DNA of 64,000 nucleotides from Chitinophaga pendula (GTDB lineage: Bacteria; Bacteroidota; Bacteroidia; Chitinophagales; Chitinophagaceae): contig NZ_CP077769.1 of NCBI RefSeq assembly GCF_020386615.1, positions 930,001 to 994,000 on the forward strand. Direction: 5' to 3'. The notes beneath the pieces are model-generated. The model had not been told where the DNA came from. It searched no databases and saw only the letters and a list, made by a program, of their open reading frames with translations. The stretch's first letter is position 1. Every line of letters starts with the position of its first letter. Positions 37,203 to 45,997 of the stretch are shown piece after piece. A program made the position numbers and the translations under genes.

Positions 37203-38174
37203 TCAGTTGGAAGAAGGTTTTTCTTCTTCTTTGGCAACAAAGCTCTCTCTGATTTTATCCAGGAGCTTCGAGTCAATCATTTGCTGAGCGAGTACGACCA
37301 TGTTTTTAAAGGCGACGCCTTTGGAGATACCGTGACCGATTATTACGGGGTGCGAGACACCCAGTACGGGGGTACCGCCATAGGATTCGAAATCGAATTT
37401 GTCGATGTACTCATCTTTGATGCCTCGTGAGGCAGCGATGCTGTGGAACGACTCGGCCAGTTTGAGTACGACGTTACCGGTAAAGCCTTCACATACGATC
37501 ACATCTGCTTTGTCTGTGAAAACATCCCGGCCTTCGATATTACCTATAAAGTTGATCTGTGACTGCTCTTTCAGCAGCGGGTAGGTGGCTTGCGCCAGCA
37601 GGTTACCTTTACCTTCTTCTTCTCCGATGTTGAGTAATCCTACTCTGGGATTATCGACGCGGAGGATGTGTTGGGAGTAGAGGGAACCTAACAAGGCAAA
37701 CTGGGCTAGATTTTCTGGTTTACAGTCTGCATTGATACCTACATCCAGCAAGAGGCCAAACGATCCGTTTTCCCTTGGAACGGGGGTAGAGATCGTTGGG
37801 CGTTGAATCCCTGGTATTGCTTTGATGGAATAAAAGGTACCTACCATCATGGCACCGGTGTTACCGGCACTGATGAAGGCATCTATTTTACCATTCTGTA
37901 AAAGGTGAAAGCCGATGGCAATGGAAGATTGCTGCTTTTCTTTTAGTGCTTTGGTAGGGTGTTCATTCATCCCAATGATTTGGGATGAATGAACCACTGA
38001 ATATCTTGATTGGTCGATTTGCGCCTCGTTCAGCAGCGGGATAATGATTTGTTCATCCCCGATGAGTACAAGGTGCACCTCTGTTGCAACGTTGTCGTCG
38101 AAAAATAATTTTACTCCTTTTACTGCTTCGAGGGGAGCGTAGTCGCCACCCATCATATCAAGCCCGATTCTCAT
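37203..38174 (-). CDS. plsX: Phosphate acyltransferase PlsX
   Basis: This 323-residue peripheral membrane enzyme makes acyl-phosphate from acyl-ACP for phospholipid synthesis. Typical motifs are the start MRIGLDMMGGDYAPLEAVKG, the block FISAGNTGAMMVGTFYSI, CEGFTGNVVLKLAESF and the end region YGGTPVLGVSHPVIIGHG. It is the last gene of a DUF177-rpmF-plsX operon read on the minus strand, a conserved arrangement linking ribosome and lipid synthesis genes. Confidence 0.96.
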   Translation of the reverse strand: MRIGLDMMGGDYAPLEAVKGVKLFFDDNVATEVHLVLIGDEQIIIPLLNEAQIDQSRYSVVHSSQIIGMNEHPTKALKEKQQSSIAIGFHLLQNGKIDAFISAGNTGAMMVGTFYSIKAIPGIQRPTISTPVPRENGSFGLLLDVGINADCKPENLAQFALLGSLYSQHILRVDNPRVGLLNIGEEEGKGNLLAQATYPLLKEQSQINFIGNIEGRDVFTDKADVIVCEGFTGNVVLKLAESFHSIAASRGIKDEYIDKFDFESYGGTPVLGVSHPVIIGHGISKGVAFKNMVVLAQQMIDSKLLDKIRESFVAKEEEKPSSN

Positions 38175-38217
38175 GTAACTTAAATTTGGCTTTTAGCTTC
38201 GGGTAAAAATAGTAAAA

Positions 38218-38415
38218 TTATTTAGTCTCGGCGCTTTGCTTTTCCAATACAACTTTACCTCTGTAGTACAATTTGTTCTCTACCCAATGAGCGCGATGTC
38301 TCAGATGCACTTCTCCAGAAGCACTATCAGTACTTAAAGTCTCCGCAAAGGCCTTGTAATGCGTTCTTCTCTTCGCTGATCTTTGCTGAGAGTGTCTGCG
38401 TTTCGGATTTGGCAT
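38218..38415 (-). CDS. rpmF: 50S ribosomal protein L32
   Basis: This 65-residue basic protein begins MPNPKRRHSQQRSAKRRTHYKA, the universal L32 N-terminus. The later zinc-finger cysteines of some L32 forms are absent (the region reads LRHRAHWVENKLYYRGK), so this is the Cys-free type. It sits between the DUF177 gene and plsX. Confidence 0.96.
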   Translation of the reverse strand: MPNPKRRHSQQRSAKRRTHYKAFAETLSTDSASGEVHLRHRAHWVENKLYYRGKVVLEKQSAETK

Positions 38416-38487
38416 TTTATTTAATTTTTAATGTCTGCGTTATTAAATAATTGTGAACACATAAAGCGGACACCGCTTTCACACTCA

Positions 38488-39024
38488 CTAGTTGTCTTTA
38501 AATTTGTCCAATCCTTTCCAGATTGGATTGCTTTGTGCTGCGTTTTGCTGGTTCATTTTGTCCAGCATTTCGAGCACTTTGGGATTACACCCGCTTTTGC
38601 CGTCAGGTCCGTCAGGGTGGATGCGCTGCATGGGGATACTGAGATTGATGAATTCATAAATCCAGTCTGCCACATTCAGGTGAGATTCCGTTTTAGAGAT
38701 GTAAGTTACATCCGGATCTTCATCTGTATTCAGCTCATCGGGATTTTCCACCAGTTTGACTACCTGGTCGAAGTCATCCCATAGTTGTAACTGAAATGGC
38801 TCTCCGCAACGATCACAAAGTACGTTTACTGTACCGCCTACTTCAAATTTCAACAGAAAGAAGTTGCTCTTTTTGTCAAATTGCAGCTTTACGGTAGCGT
38901 CACAATTGCTAAAGTCCTGAGGTCCATAGTCTTCAAAGAAACTATCCGTGATCTGATACTGATACGTATGCACTCCGGGCTTCAGCCCAACAAAAGCTAT
39001 GTCAAATTCTCGGAGCGATTTCAT
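38488..39024 (-). CDS. DUF177 (YceD-family) protein
   Basis: The start at 39024 (MKSLREFDIAFVGLKPG) is better than the longer in-frame option and gives 178 residues. The family's conserved CxxC-like pair is present as VLCDRCGEPFQLQL, along with IYEFINLSIPMQRIHP. YceD/DUF177 proteins occur almost always before rpmF and take part in 23S rRNA accumulation in some bacteria and plants. First gene of the operon with rpmF and plsX. Confidence 0.9.
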   Translation of the reverse strand: MKSLREFDIAFVGLKPGVHTYQYQITDSFFEDYGPQDFSNCDATVKLQFDKKSNFFLLKFEVGGTVNVLCDRCGEPFQLQLWDDFDQVVKLVENPDELNTDEDPDVTYISKTESHLNVADWIYEFINLSIPMQRIHPDGPDGKSGCNPKVLEMLDKMNQQNAAQSNPIWKGLDKFKDN

Positions 39025-39389
39025 ATAAAAGTCCTCACTTTTAGAGGGATGCAAAGGTAATTAAATATTTGCAAATGCAAAAATTTCAATAAATTTGTTG
39101 GTTATCAATACTATATTTATAAGCAATATACACCAGTTGCTGGGTATATGTTAAAAAGATAACACGTATAGAGCTGATTCAAAGAGTAGGCATCGAGCTG
39201 TCTGGGAACTGCACTGATCGGTTTGGGTTTTGACAACAGTATGTCGTTGTCGCCCGTTGCTTACAGGCACAAAGATATGAAACCCTTTAATTTTACCCGT
39301 CATCGTTAATCATTCGACAGTAGAAAGGCCGACGATAGAGTAGATGGTCAGCACGAGCCGGGAATACCTGATGCCATATCCATTCCGCC
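39025..39389. other. Intergenic region between divergent DUF177 operon and hybrid sensor gene
   Basis: About 365 bp holding both promoters. I see a small hairpin (GACAAC/GTTGTC, 39232-39251) but no coding region or clear TAnnTTTG box that I would defend. Confidence 0.4.
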
Positions 39390-41318
39390 ATGGAGAAACC
39401 TTCCATATTAGACTTGTCCCCTGTAGTGCATCTGAGACACTCTGGGGCAGCCATATTAGTTACTGATCACTTACACCGGCCGGTATGGGGTAGCCGTGCA
39501 TTGCTGGAGTCGCCTTTGCTGAAGGGGCAGGTGCCTTATATCTTGCACCAGCCGTTCCGGAGCGTATTGCGCCTATTGTTGCCACTAATAGCAGAGCCTG
39601 CCCGTTTTGAGGGGCAGCTGAGCCGGCTGCGCAGTACCCGGGCGCCTTTGCAGGGCTGGCCTTTTACGCTCCGGGAGGGATCATTGTTCCAGCTGGACTT
39701 TTCGCCGGTATGGGCAGCGGGCAGTTATCGGGGCAGTATCTGGACTTTTACGCGATTGAGTGGGACTCCGCCTGTGCCGGAACGGCCGGCAATGCAGGTG
39801 GCCGGCGACGGCCAGGGCTGGCCGGAGAAGCTGGCGGAGCGGGTGCTGGATGTGCGGACGCCGCTGAGTGTGATCTCGGGGATGGTGCACCTGCTGGATG
39901 AGACGTTGCTGGATGAGCAGCAGCGGGAGTACCTGAAATTATTGCGTCATTCGTCGGGTATATTACAGGCGTTGGTGACGGACATGCTGAACATTGCCGG
40001 CAGTACGGGGGATGAGCAGCCGGTACATCAGCGGGAATTTGACCCGGTGGAGCTGATCGGGTCTTTATTGCATACTTTCCGGATAAAACTGGGGCAGCGG
40101 CCTATACGTATATCTGCCAGTATGGATGCCCGCCTGCAGAACGTACTGGTTGGCGATGATATATTGCTGAACCAAATCATGATGAGTTTGTTAGGTAATG
40201 CGGAGCGGCTGACGGTGGAGGGGGAGATTGTGGTAACGGTATCTATGGAGGGGGCACCCGGTGGTAAGCGCTGGTTGCGGTGCAGGGTTTCCGACACGCG
40301 CCCGCCGGCGTTAGGGGCGGAAGCGCCGCATCTGCAGCCCTGGTATCCGGCTATTGCCCGGCAGCTGGCGCGTCATGGCGGTACTATTAACAGGGAGGAG
40401 TGGCATGGTTACCAGGTGAGTTATTCCTTTACCTTACCTTTTCTCGATACTGGTAAGAGAACGGCAGCTGCCAATGTGCTGGCTGCGAAACGCCAACGGA
40501 GGAGGCAAGTCAACTTTGCAGCGGCTAAAGTGTTGGTCATAGAGGACAATGGCATGAATCTTCGGTATGTCATCAGCTTGCTGGAGAAATATAAACTGGA
40601 CTATCAGCTGGCTACAAATGGGCTGGATGCATTATATTTCTTAAATTCAAGGCAATATGATCTTATATTGCTGGATATTAAGCTAACTGGCGGAGATAGC
40701 CTGGAGCTGGTAAGTCGCATACGTGGGGACGAGCGTTTACCGAATGTTGCCACACCAGTCATAGGAACGGCAGCGGGCACTCCGGAAGATACGTTGGCGG
40801 CTGCACGAAGTGCCGGGATCACAGATATTCTTATAATGCCCTATACACCGGATCAACTTTTGCAGATACTGAACAAATACTTAAACGAAGACGAAACAGC
40901 ACTCATCATGGAAGAAGTACAACCTACCAATGGCTTTGAATTCCACCGCGAACTGGATGTAAAGTATCTTAACACTTTGTACGAGAATAATATTGCCTAT
41001 GCCGCCGACCTGTTTGAAATATTCCTGCGAACGATCCGGGAAGAGGTTAAGAAGCTGGAGGTATTGGTAGCCAATAGTGACTGGGAGCAATTACGTTTTT
41101 CTATCCACAAGTTGAAGCCCAATTTTGCGATGGTGGGATTGACCTGGACCAGCAATAATATGCAGGTGCTGGAGAATATGCTGCGCGGCAACGAGGAGTA
41201 CGATGCCGTTACGATCGAGCGCTTATTTTCTTCTATCAATGCGGATATGCAGCAATATTACCCTATTGTAGCAGATGAATATGAACGTATGAAGAGCTAT
41301 ATGGAGCGCGAACAGTGA
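39390..41318 (+). CDS. Hybrid signalling protein: degenerate histidine kinase, receiver and HPt
   Basis: This 642-residue protein has no membrane helix. Residues 1-130 form a PAS-like region. The HisKA H-box reads V152-L153-D154-V-R-T-P where SHEIRTP is usual, so the phospho-accepting His is missing. The HATPase keeps the N-box (NQIMMSLLGNAERLT) but lacks the DxGxG and GLGL loops. The receiver (about 380-500) keeps the phospho-Asp429 (ILLDIKL) but has Met483 for the invariant Lys (LIMPYTPDQL). The C-terminal HPt (about 540-640) keeps His573 in IHKLKPNFAMVGL. It probably acts as a phosphate relay, sink or scaffold rather than an autokinase. No partner gene is adjacent. Confidence 0.8.
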   Translation: MEKPSILDLSPVVHLRHSGAAILVTDHLHRPVWGSRALLESPLLKGQVPYILHQPFRSVLRLLLPLIAEPARFEGQLSRLRSTRAPLQGWPFTLREGSLFQLDFSPVWAAGSYRGSIWTFTRLSGTPPVPERPAMQVAGDGQGWPEKLAERVLDVRTPLSVISGMVHLLDETLLDEQQREYLKLLRHSSGILQALVTDMLNIAGSTGDEQPVHQREFDPVELIGSLLHTFRIKLGQRPIRISASMDARLQNVLVGDDILLNQIMMSLLGNAERLTVEGEIVVTVSMEGAPGGKRWLRCRVSDTRPPALGAEAPHLQPWYPAIARQLARHGGTINREEWHGYQVSYSFTLPFLDTGKRTAAANVLAAKRQRRRQVNFAAAKVLVIEDNGMNLRYVISLLEKYKLDYQLATNGLDALYFLNSRQYDLILLDIKLTGGDSLELVSRIRGDERLPNVATPVIGTAAGTPEDTLAAARSAGITDILIMPYTPDQLLQILNKYLNEDETALIMEEVQPTNGFEFHRELDVKYLNTLYENNIAYAADLFEIFLRTIREEVKKLEVLVANSDWEQLRFSIHKLKPNFAMVGLTWTSNNMQVLENMLRGNEEYDAVTIERLFSSINADMQQYYPIVADEYERMKSYMEREQ

Positions 41319-41329
41319 TGGATATCCTA

Positions 41330-42208
41330 TCAAAATGCATTTAATACCTCTTTAATACTGCTGCGGTAACTTTCGCCGAACAGCTGCAGGTGTACCAGTA
41401 ATGGATACAGCTGACAGATACCTATGCGTTGCTGCCATCCATGCTGCAACGGGTAGATAGCCTGATAGGTATAGTGGAAGCGGGTATCAAAGCCGCCGAA
41501 CAGGCGGGCCATGGCGAGGTCCATTTCCCGGTTGCCGTAGTATACGGCGGGGTCATAGATGGCAGCGCGCCCTTCGGGGCCTACCATAAAGTTGCCTGAC
41601 CAGAGATCGCCATGCAGGAGGGCTGGTGATTCGTCGGGGAAGATGGAGGGCAGTTGTTTGCACAGTTGTTCCATCTGTTGCATCATAGTTTTGTCGAACA
41701 GTTGTTTGTCGTATGCCTGTCGTGCCAGTGGCATCAGGCGGTTGAAGGCGTAGAATACGGGCCAGGTGTTGTAGTAGGAATTGTACTGGCGCAGGGAGCC
41801 GATATAGTTAGCTGATGCGAGACCGAACTGTGGTTGTGTGTGTTGATGTAGGCGGGCGAGGGACGCGGCGAAGTTTTCCCAGAAGTCGGGGACGGCGCGT
41901 CCTTTGGTCAGGAACTCGGTAACGAGGAATGCCTGACTGCCGATGTTGCCTTGTAAGGTGGGGGTAGGGACTTTGATGGCATCGGCGTGACGTAATATAG
42001 TGAGGCCTTCGTACTCCCGCGTGAACATATCGGGGTACAGGCGGGCATCGTTGACTTTCAGAAAGAAATCACCATGGGTAGTGAAGAGCCGGTAGGTAGC
42101 ATTAATATCTCCCCCCCGGACGCTTTCTGCATAATTAATCTGTATTTTCACCTGTAAATGTTCGGATAGTAGTTCGCCTAGTGTTGTACGGAAGATTTCA
42201 TCTATCAT
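41330..42208 (-). CDS. Fructosamine kinase family protein
   Basis: This 292-residue aminoglycoside-phosphotransferase-fold kinase repairs glycated amines by phosphorylating ketosamines. Visible are the substrate/ATP region VRGGDINATYRLFTTHGDFFLKVN, the catalytic loop LLHGDLWSGNFMVG (Asp in HGD) and the metal Asp in IYDPAVYYGNREMDLAMARLFGGF. Length is usual. The start lies only 15 bp from the divergent DUF3810 start. It converges on the hybrid signalling gene. Confidence 0.93.
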   Translation of the reverse strand: MIDEIFRTTLGELLSEHLQVKIQINYAESVRGGDINATYRLFTTHGDFFLKVNDARLYPDMFTREYEGLTILRHADAIKVPTPTLQGNIGSQAFLVTEFLTKGRAVPDFWENFAASLARLHQHTQPQFGLASANYIGSLRQYNSYYNTWPVFYAFNRLMPLARQAYDKQLFDKTMMQQMEQLCKQLPSIFPDESPALLHGDLWSGNFMVGPEGRAAIYDPAVYYGNREMDLAMARLFGGFDTRFHYTYQAIYPLQHGWQQRIGICQLYPLLVHLQLFGESYRSSIKEVLNAF

Positions 42209-42223
42209 GTTTCGCCAATTAAT

Positions 42224-43321
42224 ATGGAAACAACTGCCAAAATTAAAAATAAGTTAGTTAGGATCGCCGCTTTAGTGTTGATATTATTAGTGCTGAAGCT
42301 ACTTTTTGCTATTAGCGATACGTTTGCCCAATTCTACTTTCATAGGTGGTATGTTTGGATCAGTGCAATATTAAGAAGTCTATCGCAATTTATCTCTATC
42401 AGTGTGGGAGATCTGTTGTATATAGCCTGGGGGATCGGTTTGCTGGTGTACCTGTTTCGGATGGTGATACGGGTGTTACGGTTTGCCTGGGCGGAGGCGG
42501 GGTTGGCGACGCTTGGGTTGTTGCGGTTTACGCTGTCTTTATACCTGGCTTTCCTGGTGTTGTGGGGATATAACTATCGCCGGCCTTCGCTGGCGGAAGA
42601 CCTGGGATTGGAGATGGGGGCTTATGAGACCCGTGACCTGTACCAGTTGGCGGATACGTTGCTACAGGAGGTGAACCGGCATAAGGTATTGTTGGGGGAT
42701 ACATTGTTGGCTACCCGGATGGACAGCAGCAGCAGGGAGGTGTTTAACAGTGCGATACGGGCTTATGGTATTGTGGCGAAGCAGTGGCCGGTGTTGCGCT
42801 ACCGGTATCCGGTGGTGAAGTCTTCTCTTTTTGGGGAGGGACTGAATTACCTGGGGGTGACGGGGTATCTGAACCCATTTACCAACGAGGCGCAGGTGAA
42901 TACGACTACGCCGGCTTTTTTACTACCATTTACGACCTGTCATGAGATAGCGCATCAGCTGGGGTATGCTCCGGAGGAGGCGGCCAACTTTATTGGTTAT
43001 TTGGCGGCGACGCATACGCCGGATATTCGTTTCCGGTATGCGGCTAACTACGAGATGTTCCTGTATAGCGTAGGGCAGCTGGCCCGGCGGGATACGGTGC
43101 TTGCATCCCGGTTATGGGACCGGGCGTTGCCTGGTGTGAAAAAGGATTACCAGGTGGTGAAGCGGTTTTATGCGCGTTATAAAGGGCCTGCCGACAAGTT
43201 GGCTTATCTCTTTTACGATCAGTATCTGAAGGCGAATCAGCAGGAAAAGGGGATACACAGTTACAGTGAGGTAACGGGTTGGCTGATTGCGTATTTCAGG
43301 AAGCAGCGGCCGGTGCCGTGA
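42224..43321 (+). CDS. DUF3810 membrane protein with HExxH motif
   Basis: This 365-residue protein has three N-terminal membrane helices (about 10-120) and a large domain carrying CHEIAHQLGYAPEEAANFIGYL, a gluzincin-like HExxH with a downstream Glu. The family is named only as a DUF, common in Bacteroidota. A membrane-bound zinc protease role is likely from the motif but unproven. It is divergent from fructosamine kinase. Confidence 0.85.
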   Translation: METTAKIKNKLVRIAALVLILLVLKLLFAISDTFAQFYFHRWYVWISAILRSLSQFISISVGDLLYIAWGIGLLVYLFRMVIRVLRFAWAEAGLATLGLLRFTLSLYLAFLVLWGYNYRRPSLAEDLGLEMGAYETRDLYQLADTLLQEVNRHKVLLGDTLLATRMDSSSREVFNSAIRAYGIVAKQWPVLRYRYPVVKSSLFGEGLNYLGVTGYLNPFTNEAQVNTTTPAFLLPFTTCHEIAHQLGYAPEEAANFIGYLAATHTPDIRFRYAANYEMFLYSVGQLARRDTVLASRLWDRALPGVKKDYQVVKRFYARYKGPADKLAYLFYDQYLKANQQEKGIHSYSEVTGWLIAYFRKQRPVP

Positions 43322-43362
43322 TGAGGGCTGGCTTGTGCAGCTGCTTTGTTCAGCTGGTTCGT

Positions 43363-44319
43363 TTAGTTCATCATCAGCACGTTGACGCTACGCTGGAGTA
43401 TGTTGAAGGCGATTTCTGCCATCAGGTTCTCGCGGTCCAGGGTAGGGTTCACTTCGGTGATCTCGAAGCAGCAGATCTTACGATGTTGCATGAACTTGGA
43501 GATGAGGTCTTCTGCTTCCCGTTCGCGGAGGCCGTTGCTAACGGGGGTGCCGGTGCCGCGGGAGATGGACGCGTCGAGGCTGTCCACATCGAATGACACG
43601 TAGATATATTCACAATCGCTGAGGTAGCGGAATACGGAACGGGAAACGTTCTCTGCGCCTTTTCGGCGTACTTCGCTGGTGGTGATCACTTTAATACCGT
43701 ATTTACGGATCAGGTGTTCTTCTTCTTTTTCATAGTCCCTGAGGGAGATAAATACGATATCTTCCGGTAATACTTTGGGGGCGATCTTACCGATATTTTT
43801 AAGGCTATTCCACATTTTCAGGGTGTTATCATCCAGGTCGTGCACTTTACACTCCAGGTTATCTTCGGCGATGGCGGTAGCGAGCGGCATGCCGTGCATG
43901 TTGCCGGAGGGAGTGGTGAACGGGGTATGGAGGTCGGCATGTGCATCGATCCAGATAACGCCCAGTTTGGATTTGGGGTGTGCCATTTTCAGGCCGGCGA
44001 TGGTAGCGCCTGCGGTGCTATGGTCGCCGGAAAGGATCACGGGGAACCAGTTGGATTTAACGGTTTCGGCTACACTTTTGCTGATACGTTCGTACATGTT
44101 GTACAAGCCTTTGATACGTTTGGCAAACGGGGATTCTATGGGTTCGAACAGCAGTTTATTTTCAGTTTCTATCTCTTCGGAAGGAAAGTGTACAAAAAAG
44201 TTGCTCATGAAATCCAGTGCCGCAATCTTGATCGCATCTACGCCCAGGCTGGCGCCACGTGTACCCGCGCCTATTTCTGATTTGACTTCAATGATCTTTA
44301 TGTTCTTCATATACGGCAA
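43363..44319 (-). CDS. Arginase/agmatinase family hydrolase
   Basis: This 318-residue binuclear-manganese ureohydrolase has the metal ligands visible in order: SGDHSTAG, IDAHADLHTP and SFDVDSLDAS, with the substrate loop GTGTPVSNGL. The GDHS and DVDxxD forms suggest arginase more than agmatinase. Starts at 44319 and 44310 are both possible. It has no arginine-catabolism neighbours. Confidence 0.88.
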   Translation of the reverse strand: MPYMKNIKIIEVKSEIGAGTRGASLGVDAIKIAALDFMSNFFVHFPSEEIETENKLLFEPIESPFAKRIKGLYNMYERISKSVAETVKSNWFPVILSGDHSTAGATIAGLKMAHPKSKLGVIWIDAHADLHTPFTTPSGNMHGMPLATAIAEDNLECKVHDLDDNTLKMWNSLKNIGKIAPKVLPEDIVFISLRDYEKEEEHLIRKYGIKVITTSEVRRKGAENVSRSVFRYLSDCEYIYVSFDVDSLDASISRGTGTPVSNGLREREAEDLISKFMQHRKICCFEITEVNPTLDRENLMAEIAFNILQRSVNVLMMN

Positions 44320-44514
44320 GCTACAGGATTTTGTCTAAACGCCCAAAGTGGCAGCAGGCTGCTGTATCGTGACACGGTTAAACGGGGAGGGGGGAGTTGC
44401 ATGACAAAATCCAATAAGGCTGCGTTATCCTCAATAATTGTTTAATGTTTACAAGATAATAATGGATAACATTAAATTTTGGTTACTGTATTTTTTTACA
44501 TCCGGGAATTAAAA

Positions 44515-44522
44515 TAGGTTTG
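44515..44522 (+). promoter_or_regulatory. Bacteroidota -7 box before acyl-CoA dehydrogenase
   Basis: TAGGTTTG matches TAnnTTTG and lies 60 bp before the ATG at 44582. No clear -33 element is seen. Confidence 0.4.
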
Positions 44523-44581
44523 TCACTTGCGTACTGGTAGGAATCAGTCGTATTCACCTTTTCAGCATTAAATATCCGGTT

Positions 44582-45721
44582 ATGAACTTTCAATTGACAG
44601 AAGAACATTTAATGATTCAGAAAGCCGCCAGGGATTTTGCGGTAAATGAGCTGTTGCCCGGTGTGATAGAGCGGGATGAGAAGCAGCAGTTTCCGGCAGA
44701 ACAGGTCAAGAAGCTGGGTGAGCTGGGCTTTTTGGGGATGATGGTGGATCCTAAGTATGGGGGTGCGGGGTTGGACACGATATCTTACGTGCTGGCAATG
44801 GAAGAGATATCTAAAGTGGATGCTTCTACATCGGTATGTATGAGTGTGAACAACTCGCTGGTTTGCTGGGGATTGGAAAATTTTGGTACGGAAGAGCAGA
44901 AGCAGAAATACCTAGTGCCGCTGGCAAAAGGGGAGATCATTGGCGCTTTTCTGCTGAGTGAGCCGGAGGCGGGTTCTGATGCTACCTCCCAGCGTACATT
45001 GGGAGAAGATAAAGGTGATCATTACCTGGTGAACGGTACTAAAAACTGGATTACGAATGGCAGTACTGCCAGTGTATATCTGGTGATCGTGCAGACACAC
45101 CCTGAGAAAGGCAGCAAGGGTATCAATGCCCTGATCATAGAGAAAAACAGTCCTGGTGTGACGGTAGGCGCCAAAGAAAACAAACTGGGTATCCGTGGTA
45201 GCGATACACACAGCATTATGTTCCAGGATGTGAAGGTGCCTAAAGAGAACCGTATAGGAGAAGACGGTTTTGGGTTCAAGTTCGCCATGAAGACTTTAGG
45301 GGGTGGCCGTATCGGTATTGCCTCCCAGGCGTTGGGTATTGCCAGTGGCGCTTATGAGCTGGCGCTGAAATATTCCAAGCAGCGTAAAGCATTTGGTAAG
45401 GAGATCTCCCAGCACCAGGCGATCCAGTTCAAACTGGCAGATATGGCTACCCAGATAGAGGCGGCTCGTTTGCTGTGCCTGAAAGCAGCCTGGGAAAAGG
45501 ATCAGCATTTGGATTATACGCTGAGTGGTTCAATGGCAAAAGTATTTGCTTCTGAGACTGCTATGTGGGTTACCACGGAAGCGGTACAGGTACATGGCGG
45601 ATACGGTTATGTGAAGGAGTATCATGTAGAGCGTCTGATGCGGGATGCCAAGATCACGCAGATCTATGAAGGTACTTCTGAAGTACAACGTATTGTGATC
45701 AGCCGTTCTATCCTCGGATAG
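44582..45721 (+). CDS. Acyl-CoA dehydrogenase
   Basis: This 379-residue FAD enzyme performs the first step of beta-oxidation, probably with short-chain substrates. Visible are the FAD segment LLSEPEAGSDA, KNWITNG, the RKAFGKEISQHQAIQFKLADM helix and the catalytic Glu in IYEGTSEVQRIVISR. Length and the catalytic position match the short/medium-chain (Bcd-like) group. A terminator follows. Confidence 0.94.
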   Translation: MNFQLTEEHLMIQKAARDFAVNELLPGVIERDEKQQFPAEQVKKLGELGFLGMMVDPKYGGAGLDTISYVLAMEEISKVDASTSVCMSVNNSLVCWGLENFGTEEQKQKYLVPLAKGEIIGAFLLSEPEAGSDATSQRTLGEDKGDHYLVNGTKNWITNGSTASVYLVIVQTHPEKGSKGINALIIEKNSPGVTVGAKENKLGIRGSDTHSIMFQDVKVPKENRIGEDGFGFKFAMKTLGGGRIGIASQALGIASGAYELALKYSKQRKAFGKEISQHQAIQFKLADMATQIEAARLLCLKAAWEKDQHLDYTLSGSMAKVFASETAMWVTTEAVQVHGGYGYVKEYHVERLMRDAKITQIYEGTSEVQRIVISRSILG

Positions 45722-45744
45722 GCGACTGGTAAAATAATATCAGC

Positions 45745-45785
45745 AGACAGCTGTTGCGGTGGGACCGTGGCAGCTGTCTTTTTTA
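45745..45785 (+). terminator. Intrinsic terminator after acyl-CoA dehydrogenase
   Basis: A stem AGACAGCTG/CAGCTGTCT with a 17-nt loop is followed by T6. Confidence 0.8.
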
Positions 45786-45874
45786 TACCCCTATTTAAAG
45801 GGTTGATAATCAGTATTGTACAGTGCTAATATGTTTTAGCGTATTGATAGTCAGCTAGTTGCATACTTGTTGCA

Positions 45875-45983
45875 TATAGGCTGTATAAGCGTTGTATAGC
45901 CATTCTATATGCAACTATATGGCTAGCTTATACAATGATTATACGAATGCTATACGAATGCTACAGGAAAGCTATAGGAGTGG
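45875..45983. repeat. Degenerate 11-bp TATA-phased tandem array before yggS
   Basis: Ten consecutive units begin with TATA (one with TACA) at 45875, 45884, 45895, 45906, 45916, 45929, 45940, 45951, 45962 and 45973; most spacings are exactly 11 bp. The units at 45940 and 45951 are identical (TATACGAATGC); the others drift from it. A 10-bp inverted repeat (TTGCATATAG/CTATATGCAA, 45870-45914) overlaps the left part. The array ends 14 bp before the yggS start. Confidence 0.7.
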
Positions 45984-45997
45984 TAACTTTGCCGGCT

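Noticed and set aside
39290..39340. Short similarity between the region before the hybrid sensor gene and 48380-48410 (GAC.A..GAGA..CCGACG)
   Set aside because: The match is short and interrupted; too weak for a shared RNA or repeat.
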